Origin: Bacteroidales bacterium
GTDB lineage: Bacteria > Bacteroidota > Bacteroidia > Bacteroidales > G3-4614
Reading direction: 5' to 3'
NCBI GenBank assembly: GCA_015061035.1
Contig: SUXK01000002.1
Span: 137,628 to 201,627 of the forward strand
Length of the DNA stretch: 64,000 nt
Made by a program: the position numbers and the translations under genes. Shown in pieces: positions 8,272 to 17,387 of this stretch; positions within the stretch are counted from its first letter, which is position 1, and each line of letters begins with the position of its first letter. Below the pieces are notes generated by a model, which searched no databases, was not told the DNA's origin, and saw only the letters and a list, made by a program, of their open reading frames with translations.

Positions 8272-9912
8272 ATGGTTTCAGTTGATGGACTTACCGTAGA
8301 ATTTGGCGGTACTACCCTATTTAAAGATATTTCATTTGTTATTAACGAAAAAGACCGTATTGCCCTTATGGGTAAGAATGGTGCTGGCAAAAGCACCTTG
8401 TTAAAGATTTTGGCAGGGGTACGTAATGCTACACGCGGACAGGTGTCTGCTCCGAAAGATACAATAATTGCTTATTTACCACAACATTTAATGACAGAAG
8501 ATGGCAGAACGGTTTTTGAGGAGGCTTCTCAAGCATTTGCTCATCTTCATCAGATGGAGGCAGAGATTGAGGAACTTAACAGACAACTTACCGAGCGTAC
8601 AGACTACGATAGTGATGAGTATATGGCACTGATTGAAGAGGTTGCCACAAAGAGCGAAAAGTTCTATGCAATAGATATGACTCACTTTGAGGAGGATGTT
8701 GAAAAAACACTTCTTGGTTTGGGTTTTGAACGTAAAGATTTTACTCGACAAACTTCGGAGTTTTCGGGCGGTTGGCGAATGAGAATTGAACTTGCAAAGA
8801 TGCTGTTGCGTAACCCCGACATTCTATTGCTTGACGAGCCTACCAACCACTTAGATATTGAGTCGATTGGCTGGTTAGAGGAATTTATTATAAATAATGG
8901 AAAAACAGTTGTTGTAATAAGCCACGACCGCAAATTTGTAGATAATATTACCACAAGAACTATTGAGGTTACAATGGGTAGAATTTATGACTACAAAGTC
9001 AACTACTCACAATATCTTCAACTTCGTGCCGAACGCCGAGAACAGCAGATGAAGCAGTTTGAGGAGCAACAAAAGATGATTCAAGAGACTAAAGATTTTA
9101 TTGAACGCTTTAAAGGTACATACTCAAAAACTCTTCAAGTGCAGAGCCGTGTGAAGATGCTTGAGAAACTTGAGATAATTGAGGTTGATGAAGAGGATAC
9201 TTCGGCTTTACGACTTAAATTCCCGCCTTCTCCTCGCTCTGGGCAATACCCCGTAATTACCGATGGTGTTGGTAAAGCATTTGGAGAGAAACGCATATTT
9301 TCAAACGTAACACTTACCGTTGAACGTGGCGACAAGATTGCTTTTGTTGGACGTAACGGAGAGGGTAAATCTACGTTGGTAAAGTGTATTATGAACGAAC
9401 TTGAGCATGAGGGTGAACTTAAATTAGGTCATAATGTTCAGATTGGATATTTTGCACAAAATCAGGCATCGATGTTAGATGAAGAACTGACCGTTTTTCA
9501 AACAATAGACGATGTTGCAAAGGGTGACATCCGCAACAAGATACGCGACCTATTGGGTGCATTTATGTTTGGTGGCGAAGCAAGTAGCAAAAAGGTTAAA
9601 GTTCTTTCGGGTGGTGAGCGTACTCGTTTGGCTATTATGAAACTGCTACTTGAGCCTGTTAATTTACTTATACTTGATGAGCCTACCAACCATTTGGATT
9701 TAAAAACCAAAGATATTCTTAAACAGGCACTACGCGATTTTGACGGAACTCTGATTTGTGTTAGCCACGACAGGGATTTTCTTGATGGTCTTGTTTCAAA
9801 GGTTTATGAGTTTGGTCATGGCAGAGTTCGTGAACACCTTTGCGGTATTTACGAGTTCCTTGAAACAAAGAAATTAGAGGGTCTGCAAGAACTTGAAAGG
9901 AGGAGTAATTAA
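8272..9912 (+). CDS. ABC-F family ATPase
   Basis: Soluble protein with two ABC ATPase domains and no membrane part, typical of the ABC-F translation factors (Uup/EttA/YheS group) that act on the ribosomal E site. Domain 1 has Walker A GKNGAGKST, signature FSGGWRMRIELAKML and Walker B LLLDEPTNHLD. Domain 2 has GRNGEGKST, LSGGERTRLAIMKLL and LLILDEPTNHLD. The inter-domain linker with charged helices (about residues 240-310, RAERREQQMKQFEEQQ) is the P-site tRNA-interacting motif region. At 546 residues it is close to the YheS/Uup length without the Uup coiled-coil tail. A -7-like TATCTTCG lies at 8246-8253. Whether it confers antibiotic protection cannot be told from sequence. Confidence 0.92.
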   Translation: MVSVDGLTVEFGGTTLFKDISFVINEKDRIALMGKNGAGKSTLLKILAGVRNATRGQVSAPKDTIIAYLPQHLMTEDGRTVFEEASQAFAHLHQMEAEIEELNRQLTERTDYDSDEYMALIEEVATKSEKFYAIDMTHFEEDVEKTLLGLGFERKDFTRQTSEFSGGWRMRIELAKMLLRNPDILLLDEPTNHLDIESIGWLEEFIINNGKTVVVISHDRKFVDNITTRTIEVTMGRIYDYKVNYSQYLQLRAERREQQMKQFEEQQKMIQETKDFIERFKGTYSKTLQVQSRVKMLEKLEIIEVDEEDTSALRLKFPPSPRSGQYPVITDGVGKAFGEKRIFSNVTLTVERGDKIAFVGRNGEGKSTLVKCIMNELEHEGELKLGHNVQIGYFAQNQASMLDEELTVFQTIDDVAKGDIRNKIRDLLGAFMFGGEASSKKVKVLSGGERTRLAIMKLLLEPVNLLILDEPTNHLDLKTKDILKQALRDFDGTLICVSHDRDFLDGLVSKVYEFGHGRVREHLCGIYEFLETKKLEGLQELERRSN

Positions 9913-9976
9913 ACATCCGTATCATACTATTCAATATATAAATTTATTGTATTTTCGCACTCTGTCATAAAAAAGG

Positions 9977-12900
9977 ATGCAAGAGATAGATATTGTTAAA
10001 ATTGGAGATATTTTCAACTTCTCTGTAAGAAAGAGAGCGTTACAAAAGGCTATTGCAGATGAAAGGTGTAAAACAATTCATCTGCAAGGACTTATTGCAT
10101 CGGCTTCGGCAATTGCACTCTCCGCATTAAAAGATATAGGCAAGAATGTTATTATTGTTGCCAACGATGCAGAAGAGGCAGGGTATCTCTATAACGATAT
10201 TTGTCAAATTTGTAATGACAACAAAAATGTTCTCTTCTTCCCTTCGGGATATAAACGTGCCATTAAATATGGGCAAACCGACTCTGCAAACGCAATTCTG
10301 CGCACCGAAGTATTGGGCAGATTGAGCAATAAAAGCGTTGGCGCATTAATTGTTACCTCGCCTGAGGCTTTGGCCGAGAAGGTTGTTTCTGATAAGGAAC
10401 TTAAGAAGGATACTCTACATTGCAAAGTTGGCGACCTGTTTGATATGACAGAGTTTGCCGATTCTCTCTTTAATCTTGGTTTTGAGCGTTGCGACTATGT
10501 TTATGAGCCAGGACAATACTCCGTTAGAGGTAGTATTATTGATGTTTTCTCATATGCTGGAACATACCCTTATCGTATCGACTTTTTCGATGATGAGATA
10601 GACTCTATAAGAAGTTTTGATATTGAAACTCAACTCTCAAAAGAGAAGATTGAGGAGATTGATATTATCCCCAATATTTCAGGAGGGGAAAAGTTTGGTA
10701 TCTCTATTTTGGAATTTGTAGATAAAGATACCATATTTGCTTTTGCTGACCTTGCTTGGGCTTGTGATAAAATAAAGAGTATATCTTCGGAGAGTATTTC
10801 TACTCAACTTGTACTAAGTCAGGAGGGAGATATTGATGCTATGCAAAAGGTTATTGACGCCAACGAATTTGCAACTGACATTTTAAATTTTAAACGTATT
10901 GATTATGGCGCCAAATGTTTCTCAAAAAACTATTTGTCTGTAAAATATGATATTTCACCTCAACCTATTTACCATAAAGATTTTGATAGAACAGCAGAAT
11001 CTTTTACCGAATTCATTAAAGAGGGTTACCAAATTTACATATTAAGTGATAGTCGCAAACAGATTGACCGCTTAACAGAGATTTTTGCCGAACGCAACAA
11101 CTATATAACATTTACAGCTGTTAACAAGACTATTCACGAAGGTTTTATTGACAGAGAGAATAAGATATGCTTCTTTACCGACCATCAAATTTTTGACAGA
11201 TTCCATAAGTTCAGTTTAAAGAGCGATCACGTCAGAAGTGGTAAACTTGCGCTATCGCTTAAAGAACTTAAACAGATTGAATTGGGCGACTATATTGTTC
11301 ATATTGATTATGGTATTGGCCGTTTTGGAGGTTTGGTCAGAGGCAATATTAATGGCTATATGCAGGAGATGGTTAAACTTGTTTACCAAAATAACGATAT
11401 GATTTTTGTGAGTATTCACGCTCTGCATAAATTATCGAAGTATAAAGGTAAAGAGGGAGACGCTCCACGTATTTACAGACTTAATGGTAACGCTTGGAAT
11501 AGATTAAAAGAGAAGACAAAGAGCAAGATGAAAGAGATTGCTCGAGATCTTATTCTTTTGTATGCCAAACGTGCTACTCAGGAGGGATTTGCTTTCTCTG
11601 CTGATAGTTTTATGCAGCATGAGTTAGAAGCAAGTTTTATGTATGAAGATACCCCCGACCAACTTAAAACCACTAATGAGGTTAAGGCTGATATGGAGAG
11701 GGCAAGACCTATGGATAGACTTATTTGTGGTGATGTTGGTTTTGGTAAAACCGAGATTGCTGTTCGTGCCGCTTTTAAAGCGGCTTGCGACAATATGCAA
11801 ACTGCTGTTCTTGTTCCTACCACAGTTCTTGCTTATCAACACTACAATACTTTTAAAAACAGACTTAAAGATTTTCCTGTTAAGGTTGAGTATTTAAGCC
11901 GCGCAAGAAGTGCAAAAGATACCAAACGCATATTAAAAGAGTTAGCAGATGGAGAGATTAACATTCTTATTGGCACTCATAAGATTATTGGCAAGGATGT
12001 TAAGTTTAAGTCGTTGGGATTACTGGTTATTGATGAAGAGCAAAAGTTTGGTGTTGCTGTTAAGGATAAACTTAAACAGATTAAGAGCAATGTTGATACT
12101 TTGACAATGTCTGCAACGCCTATTCCAAGAACTCTTCAATTTTCTCTTATGGGTGCGAGAGACCTCTCTGCTATAACCACACCGCCGCCAAACAGACACC
12201 CTATTCAAACAGAGGTTCACCCCTTCAACGAGGAGATTATCAAAGAGGCCATTGAGTTTGAATTGAGCAGAAATGGTCAGGTATTCTTTGTCAATAATAG
12301 GATCTCCGTTTTATCGGAACTTGAGGTTCTTATTCATAAACTTGTTCCTGATGCAAGGGTTATTATTGGTCATGGGCAGATGGAGCCTGAAAAGTTGGAG
12401 CGTGTTATTTTGGATTATGCCAACCATGAGTATGATGTTTTGCTATCAACCACCATTATTGAAGCAGGAGTTGATATGCCAAACACAAATACTATTATTA
12501 TAAACGAGGCTCAAAATTTTGGTTTGAGCGATTTGCACCAACTTCGTGGCAGGGTTGGCAGAAGCAACAAAAAGGCTTTCTGTTATCTGCTTACTCCTCC
12601 CTACTCTGTTCTTAAAACCGATGCAAGAAGAAGACTACAAGCAATAGAGAACTTCTCGGAACTTGGCAGTGGTATTCATATTGCAATGCAAGATTTGGAT
12701 ATTAGAGGTGCAGGTAATCTTTTAGGCTCGGAGCAGAGCGGTTTTATTACTGATTTGGGATATGAAACTTATCAGAAGATATTGAAAGAGGCTGTCAGCG
12801 AACTAAAAACAGAGGAGTTCTCTGATTTGTATGAAGAGGAGAACAACAGAAATGATAATTTTGTTGATGAGTGTATTATTGAAACCGATATGGAGTTACT

Positions 12901-13312
12901 CTTCCCTGCTTCATATATTGAGAACGAAAGTGAAAGGATATTACTATATCAAGAGTTGGATAATATGGAGCGTGAAGAGGATATTGCTAAATTCAAATTG
13001 AAATTAGAGGATCGCTTTGGCCGTATTCCCAAACAGGGTATTGAACTTATAAGAGTGGTTACTCTACGCAGATTGGCCAAACTTCTGGGCATGGAGAAGG
13101 TTACTCTTAAACAGGGCAAAATGAATCTTTACTTTATATCTGACGAAAAGAGCAACTATTTTGAGTCTGATACTTTCGGAAAGATTATCGAATACGTTCA
13201 ACGTGAACCTAAACGTGCCGCTTTGCGAGAGAACAGAGGCAAACGTATTCTTACCATAGGATATATTGATAGCGTTGCTATGGGTATTGAAATTTTGGAG
13301 AGGATTATTTGA
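9977..13312 (+). CDS. mfd: Transcription-repair coupling factor
   Basis: SF2 DNA translocase that removes RNA polymerase stalled at lesions and recruits UvrA. The order of domains is complete over 1111 residues: N-terminal UvrB-like region (GQYSVRGSIIDVFSY), the CarD-like RNA-polymerase-interacting domain (LGDYIVHIDYGIGRFGG), then the RecG-like helicase motor. Walker A is in RLICGDVGFGKTEIA, motif II is DEEQKFGV, motif III is TMSATPIPRTL, and motif VI is QLRGRVGRSN. The TRCF C-terminal UvrA-binding domain follows. A -7-like TATTTTCG at 9950-9957 lies 20 bp before the ATG. The gene converges on yigZ across a dispersed two-hairpin repeat. Confidence 0.96.
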   Translation: MQEIDIVKIGDIFNFSVRKRALQKAIADERCKTIHLQGLIASASAIALSALKDIGKNVIIVANDAEEAGYLYNDICQICNDNKNVLFFPSGYKRAIKYGQTDSANAILRTEVLGRLSNKSVGALIVTSPEALAEKVVSDKELKKDTLHCKVGDLFDMTEFADSLFNLGFERCDYVYEPGQYSVRGSIIDVFSYAGTYPYRIDFFDDEIDSIRSFDIETQLSKEKIEEIDIIPNISGGEKFGISILEFVDKDTIFAFADLAWACDKIKSISSESISTQLVLSQEGDIDAMQKVIDANEFATDILNFKRIDYGAKCFSKNYLSVKYDISPQPIYHKDFDRTAESFTEFIKEGYQIYILSDSRKQIDRLTEIFAERNNYITFTAVNKTIHEGFIDRENKICFFTDHQIFDRFHKFSLKSDHVRSGKLALSLKELKQIELGDYIVHIDYGIGRFGGLVRGNINGYMQEMVKLVYQNNDMIFVSIHALHKLSKYKGKEGDAPRIYRLNGNAWNRLKEKTKSKMKEIARDLILLYAKRATQEGFAFSADSFMQHELEASFMYEDTPDQLKTTNEVKADMERARPMDRLICGDVGFGKTEIAVRAAFKAACDNMQTAVLVPTTVLAYQHYNTFKNRLKDFPVKVEYLSRARSAKDTKRILKELADGEINILIGTHKIIGKDVKFKSLGLLVIDEEQKFGVAVKDKLKQIKSNVDTLTMSATPIPRTLQFSLMGARDLSAITTPPPNRHPIQTEVHPFNEEIIKEAIEFELSRNGQVFFVNNRISVLSELEVLIHKLVPDARVIIGHGQMEPEKLERVILDYANHEYDVLLSTTIIEAGVDMPNTNTIIINEAQNFGLSDLHQLRGRVGRSNKKAFCYLLTPPYSVLKTDARRRLQAIENFSELGSGIHIAMQDLDIRGAGNLLGSEQSGFITDLGYETYQKILKEAVSELKTEEFSDLYEEENNRNDNFVDECIIETDMELLFPASYIENESERILLYQELDNMEREEDIAKFKLKLEDRFGRIPKQGIELIRVVTLRRLAKLLGMEKVTLKQGKMNLYFISDEKSNYFESDTFGKIIEYVQREPKRAALRENRGKRILTIGYIDSVAMGIEILERII

Positions 13313-13315
13313 GTT

Positions 13316-13369
13316 GTTCGTTGTCGGTTAAAGCCACCCCTTTTGGTGTAGTTGATAGTTTTTAGTTAA
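13316..13369. repeat. Dispersed two-hairpin repeat, copy 1
   Basis: Between mfd and yigZ. It contains gtcggttaaagcc (a short GGT-taaa-GCC stem with one wobble pair) and cacc-cctttt-ggtg, then tagttgatagtttttagtta. Copies with different but still paired stems lie at 18510-18566 and 52508-52574. Confidence 0.6.
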
Positions 13370-13993
13370 TCAAAAAGACAAGCCTTTGTCTATGATTTTT
13401 ACAGAGTTAAGTTTCTCTAATTTACCTATCACTTCATCGGAAAACTCAAGAGATACATGAAAAGATATTGAGCATCGGTTATCAAATATTCTCTCACCTA
13501 CTCTTATGCAATCTTCTTTATCTTTGAGTAGTCGCATTACGCCTTCCATATCAATGTAATCAAACTCTACAAGTAGTTCTCTCTCTATGGTTCGTTCAAC
13601 TATGGTATTGTTGCGTATTGCATCAAGTGCTGCCTCTTTGTAGGCTACTATCAATCCTCCTGTCCCAAGTTTTATCCCGCCAAAATAGCGAATAACTACT
13701 ATCAGCACATTTGTTATTTCGTTTGATAGCATCTGCCCCACTATGGGTTTACCTGCTGTTCCTGATGGCTCGCCGTTATCACTACTGCGAGTAAACTCGC
13801 CATTTGCACCCACACGGTATCCCCAGCAAACGTGTCGGGCATCGTGGTATTTGTTACGATACTCCTCTACTAAAGCCATTGCCTCATCAACGGTAAATAC
13901 AGGTATAGCAAAGGAGATGAATTTACTCATCTTCTCTTTGTATAACCCCTCAGAGATGGTGGCAACTGTTTTGTATGAGGTTATTTGACTCAT
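13370..13993 (-). CDS. YigZ/IMPACT family protein
   Basis: Member of the UPF0029/IMPACT family, a conserved cytosolic fold related to ribosomal S5/EF-G domain IV-like modules; its bacterial role is not settled. The N-terminal signature is complete, DARHVCWGYRVG and SSDNGEPSGTAGKP, followed by VIRYFGGIKLGTGGL. The C-terminal half is a small ferredoxin-like domain (LLVEFDYIDMEGVMRLL). The length of 207 residues is normal. The start codon overlaps the stop of the upstream nitroreductase gene by 4 bp (ATGA), so the two are translationally coupled at the end of a four-gene minus-strand cluster. Confidence 0.9.
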   Translation of the reverse strand: MSQITSYKTVATISEGLYKEKMSKFISFAIPVFTVDEAMALVEEYRNKYHDARHVCWGYRVGANGEFTRSSDNGEPSGTAGKPIVGQMLSNEITNVLIVVIRYFGGIKLGTGGLIVAYKEAALDAIRNNTIVERTIERELLVEFDYIDMEGVMRLLKDKEDCIRVGERIFDNRCSISFHVSLEFSDEVIGKLEKLNSVKIIDKGLSF

Positions 13994-14859
13994 ATCTGTG
14001 AAAAGTCAATATCTTTTCGGATTGGGTATTTTACATATTTGAATTGGGGCATTCCGAGTGCCATTCCTGCACAGATTGTTCCTTTTATCCCCAACTCTTT
14101 TTCAAGTGCCCCTTTATTAAGGCGAGTTGCTGTCAACACAAATCCGGTATAGAATTGTGCAACTCCTAAACTCTCTGCCATTAATGAGGCATTTTGATAT
14201 GAGAGATTGGCATTCTCTGCCCCAAATCTGTCGCCTTTTGGTGCTGATATTATAAGCATAGCGGTTGCATTTCGCATTACCTTATCGTTTCCTTTTTCAA
14301 ACTCTGCTTTTAGACGGTCAAGCATAGGCACCATTGCAAAGGCCTTTGGCATTAATAGTTTTGTTATTGGGGCAACAACCTTGTTTGCCAACATTTTGCG
14401 TATCTTGTAGAATGTTGATATAGTAAACGATGTTACTTTTCGTATTTTGTCAATATCGGTTATTAGAGTGAATTCTAAATTTTGTGAGTTGGTGGCTGTT
14501 GGTGCAAGATATGCTGCTTCAACAATCATTTTTAGCATCTCTTCAGGTATAGGTTTCTTTGCCATTGCCCTATTTGAACGCCGTGCTTTTATAAGTGTCA
14601 TCAATGATTCGGGTGTTGGATAATCTTCGTAACTGAACGATTGTTGCTTATCTGCGGGAAAGAGTGAATGTGTTATTGCATCATGAGGGCACACCGATAC
14701 ACAGTGCCCGCAACCGATACAAGCCTCTTCTTTTTGAAGGAGTATTTCTCCTTTTTCTCCTTTATAGAATATGTCAGCAGGGCAAATGCCTACACATTTG
14801 CCACATGCCACACATTTATCTTTATTAATTGTTATCTGCACCATATACAGGTTATTCAC
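13990..14859 (-). CDS. Ferredoxin-nitroreductase fusion protein
   Basis: Two-part redox protein. Residues 1-65 carry a 2x[4Fe-4S] ferredoxin domain with the two clusters CVACGKCVGICP and CIGCGHCVSVCP. From about residue 85 a nitroreductase/FMN domain follows (MTLIKARRSNRAM, AAYLAPTATNSQN, and a C-terminal GMALGMPQFKY). Such fusions pass electrons from ferredoxin clusters to FMN and reduce nitro or related compounds; the natural substrate is unknown. The likely alternative start is Met6 (MVQITINKDKC), which would put the first cluster closer to the N terminus. The start region overlaps nadC by 8 bp and the stop overlaps yigZ, supporting one operon. Confidence 0.88.
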   Translation of the reverse strand: MNNLYMVQITINKDKCVACGKCVGICPADIFYKGEKGEILLQKEEACIGCGHCVSVCPHDAITHSLFPADKQQSFSYEDYPTPESLMTLIKARRSNRAMAKKPIPEEMLKMIVEAAYLAPTATNSQNLEFTLITDIDKIRKVTSFTISTFYKIRKMLANKVVAPITKLLMPKAFAMVPMLDRLKAEFEKGNDKVMRNATAMLIISAPKGDRFGAENANLSYQNASLMAESLGVAQFYTGFVLTATRLNKGALEKELGIKGTICAGMALGMPQFKYVKYPIRKDIDFSQI

Positions 14860-15694
14860 ATGCTTTAAAACTTAAATCCAAACCTTTTACCGAGTGAGTT
14901 AATGCTCCCACTGAGATATAATCTACTCCACACTCTGCATAACTGCGAAGTGTATCGAATGTTATTCCGCCTGATGATTCAGTTTCGAAACGTCCGCCGA
15001 TTATCTCTACTGCTTTGCGTGTTAACTCGGGAGTGAAGTTATCAAGCATAATACGGTCTATTCCTCCGCAATCTATTGCCTCTTGCAACTCATCAAGATT
15101 ACGCACCTCTATCTCAATTTTCAAATCTTTACCTTTCTCTTTTAAGTATGATTGAGCACGTTTTATTGCATTTGTAATACCTCCTGCAAAATCAACGTGA
15201 TTATCTTTTAGAAGTATCATATCGAATAGACCTATACGGTGATTTACGCCACCTCCTATTTTTACAGCCTCTTTCTCAATCATTCTTAAACCTGGAGTTG
15301 TTTTGCGAGTATCCAACACTCTTGTTTTTAACCCCTCTAATTGACGAGCATAGCGACGTGTTACTGTTGCTATACCGCTCATTCGTTGCATTACATTAAG
15401 CATTAAGCGTTCAGTTTGTAACAACGAGCGTACTTTACCTCGAACTATAAAGGCTATATCTCCAACTTTTACTTCATCACCATCATTTAAAAATTGCTCC
15501 ATTTTTAATGTTGGGTCAAAGGCGGCGAATATACGTTTTGCCATCTCTACTCCTGCCAAAACTCCATCCTCTTTTACTATTAGTTTTTGAGCACCTTCTG
15601 CATCTTCGGGTATGCAACATAGTGTTGTGTGGTCGCCATCGCCTATATCCTCAGCGAATGCTAATTTTATTAAATCGTCAATTAAATTTTCCAT
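14852..15694 (-). CDS. nadC: Nicotinate-nucleotide pyrophosphorylase (carboxylating)
   Basis: Quinolinate phosphoribosyltransferase, which makes nicotinate mononucleotide from quinolinate and PRPP in de novo NAD synthesis. Diagnostic segments are AEDIGDGDHTT near the N terminus, the RMSGIATVTRRY helix, the active-site TRKTTPGLRMIEKEAVKIGGG, LLKDNHVDFAGG, IEIEVRNLDEL, and IMLDNFTPE. It ends with the phosphate-binding SSGGITFDTL. The length of 280 residues is typical. It begins 11 bp after the DUF4783 gene and overlaps the following nitroreductase gene. No nadA or nadB is in the window, so the upstream quinolinate steps are encoded elsewhere. Confidence 0.96.
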   Translation of the reverse strand: MENLIDDLIKLAFAEDIGDGDHTTLCCIPEDAEGAQKLIVKEDGVLAGVEMAKRIFAAFDPTLKMEQFLNDGDEVKVGDIAFIVRGKVRSLLQTERLMLNVMQRMSGIATVTRRYARQLEGLKTRVLDTRKTTPGLRMIEKEAVKIGGGVNHRIGLFDMILLKDNHVDFAGGITNAIKRAQSYLKEKGKDLKIEIEVRNLDELQEAIDCGGIDRIMLDNFTPELTRKAVEIIGGRFETESSGGITFDTLRSYAECGVDYISVGALTHSVKGLDLSFKACE

Positions 15695-15705
15695 TGTTTC
15701 AGGTT

Positions 15706-16089
15706 TTATAATGTTTCTATTCTTATTTGTGTTATTCTTTCGTTGTCTCCTACAACATCAATTAATATATGAACTCTGAAACTACTTTTTGCAGTTTCGT
15801 ATCTACATATCATATATATCACGTCATCTTGACTATTGTCGTGTAAAACAGAAAATGATTTGGGTTTGTTTTGCAAGAAGAAGTTTGCCAACTCCTTTGT
15901 TGCTTCATCTTTTGACAATGGTCTTCGAAGTGGGTATGCTACCATAAAAACTTTATCAGACATTGCTTGTGATACAATCTCGGCATCACCTTTGGCAAAA
16001 CCATCTTCTACTGCCTTTCTCGAATCATTTGCCATAGTTGGCAATATAAAAAGAAGTGTAAATGCTAATATTGTTACAATTTTTTTCAT
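15706..16089 (-). CDS. DUF4783-like exported protein
   Basis: Small exported protein of 127 residues with a signal peptide MKKIVTILAFTLLFILPTMA. The mature part resembles an NTF2/SnoaL-like alpha+beta fold (DGFAKGDAEIVSQAMSDKVF near the start, then strands such as VIYMICRYET and FRVHILIDVV). In Bacteroidetes a DUF4783 protein is commonly found directly before nadC, as here. The function is unknown. It is the first gene of the minus-strand cluster and diverges from rlmH; the 139-bp gap between them must hold both promoters. A minus-strand TACTTTTG (-7-like) at 16187-16194 is one candidate. Confidence 0.75.
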   Translation of the reverse strand: MKKIVTILAFTLLFILPTMANDSRKAVEDGFAKGDAEIVSQAMSDKVFMVAYPLRRPLSKDEATKELANFFLQNKPKSFSVLHDNSQDDVIYMICRYETAKSSFRVHILIDVVGDNERITQIRIETL

Positions 16090-16228
16090 TATATATTGTT
16101 TTACTTATACTTTCGTATATACACTTTTTTATATATTTTTGTATCTGTCATGAGATAAAATATTTCATCACACAATACGCAGTTTACAAAAGTACATAAA
16201 AAGTTAATAATATAGAACTTTATCCGAT

Positions 16229-16696
16229 ATGAAATTAGTTTTTTTAATGGTTGGCAAAACCAACGAAAAGTATTTTATTGATGCAATATCGGAATACGAA
16301 AAACGTATTAAACGTTTTATCCCATTTGAAATAATCACAATCCCCGACTCTAAAGGTATTAAAACAGCAGAACTTCAAAAGAGTACTGAAGGAGAACTTA
16401 TTCTAAAACAGATAAAGAACGAGGATTTTATTATTCTCATGGATGAGAAGGGCAAAAGATTTACTTCGGTAAAATTTGCCGAATATATTGAGAAACTTTT
16501 ATGCAGAAGCGACAAACGTATTGTCTTTGTTATTGGCGGTGCATACGGCTTTTCTCAAGAGGTTTACAATAGAGCCGATGACAAAATATCTTTGTCGGAT
16601 ATGACTTTCTCCCACCAATTAGTACGGGTTGTTTTCACTGAACAACTTTACAGAGCCTTTACCATTATTAATAATCAACCTTATCACCATGAATAG
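16229..16696 (+). CDS. rlmH: 23S rRNA (pseudouridine1915-N3)-methyltransferase
   Basis: SPOUT-fold methyltransferase that modifies pseudouridine 1915 in helix 69 of 23S rRNA on assembled ribosomes, using SAM. The 155-residue protein shows the family landmarks: MKLVFLMVGKT at the N terminus, LDEKGKRFTSV-type segment (here MDEKGKRFTSVKFAEYI), the knot loop FVIGGAYGFS and LSDMTFSHQLVRVVFTEQLYRA. The C terminus NNQPYHHE is the conserved end that binds SAM. The stop overlaps the start of the next gene by 8 bp. Confidence 0.97.
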   Translation: MKLVFLMVGKTNEKYFIDAISEYEKRIKRFIPFEIITIPDSKGIKTAELQKSTEGELILKQIKNEDFIILMDEKGKRFTSVKFAEYIEKLLCRSDKRIVFVIGGAYGFSQEVYNRADDKISLSDMTFSHQLVRVVFTEQLYRAFTIINNQPYHHE

Positions 16697-17387
16697 ATTA
16701 AAAAAATTTTGCATCATCATACTCTTAGTTTTTACAGGACATATAGTTAAAGCAGCAGACGCTGAATCTGGTGGTATGTTCCACTTAATTTTAAACAAAC
16801 AATTTAACGACTATTTTAATATTAATGTTCAAAATCATCTATGGTTAGAGCAGAACTTTACAAGAATGGAGCGTTATATGATTGGTGCTAATTTTAAAAC
16901 ATCAATTATAAAAAAACACCTGTTTTTTGACGCATACTATTATTATAGATACAGAAATATTAATGGGCATAGCGAAAATACGCAACGCATTCAGTTTGGA
17001 TTTAGTGGTGGATACTCTCTTCCACGTGTTAAATTCAGCGGAGTTTCAAAAATGGAATCGAACTTTGTTGTGATTAGTGCTAACGATCCATTTAATATCT
17101 ATTTTTGGAGAAACAGATTGGCCATTAATGGTATTTTAAAGAATAACGATAAGGTATCTCCTTTTTGTGCTGTTGAGGTTTTCAATCAATTGAATTGGAG
17201 AGAGGAGTTTAATAAAGAGAGAGGATACGAAAATAAAAAGGGAGTTGAGAGATTATGGATTGATCTTGGTGTAGATTACAAGATTAATAAAACTTTTTTG
17301 ATGACATTTACCATAAGAGAACAGATTGCCCTATTTTCGCAAAGATATTCAACAATGTTTGGAGTGGGCTGTGTGATAAATTTATAA
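16689..17387 (+). CDS. DUF2490-like outer-membrane/periplasmic protein
   Basis: Exported protein of about 232 residues. I place the start at the ATG at 16689, giving a signal peptide MNRLKKFCIIILLVFTGHIVKA; a longer frame from 16629 would be internal to rlmH. The mature part consists of alternating hydrophobic/polar strands rich in aromatic residues (NINVQNHLWLEQNF, FDAYYYYRYRNI, RIQFGFSGGYSL) and ends with a terminal aromatic-rich beta strand. This is the pattern of a small outer-membrane beta-barrel such as DUF2490. The overlap with rlmH suggests translational coupling. The function is unknown. Confidence 0.7.
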   Translation: MNRLKKFCIIILLVFTGHIVKAADAESGGMFHLILNKQFNDYFNINVQNHLWLEQNFTRMERYMIGANFKTSIIKKHLFFDAYYYYRYRNINGHSENTQRIQFGFSGGYSLPRVKFSGVSKMESNFVVISANDPFNIYFWRNRLAINGILKNNDKVSPFCAVEVFNQLNWREEFNKERGYENKKGVERLWIDLGVDYKINKTFLMTFTIREQIALFSQRYSTMFGVGCVINL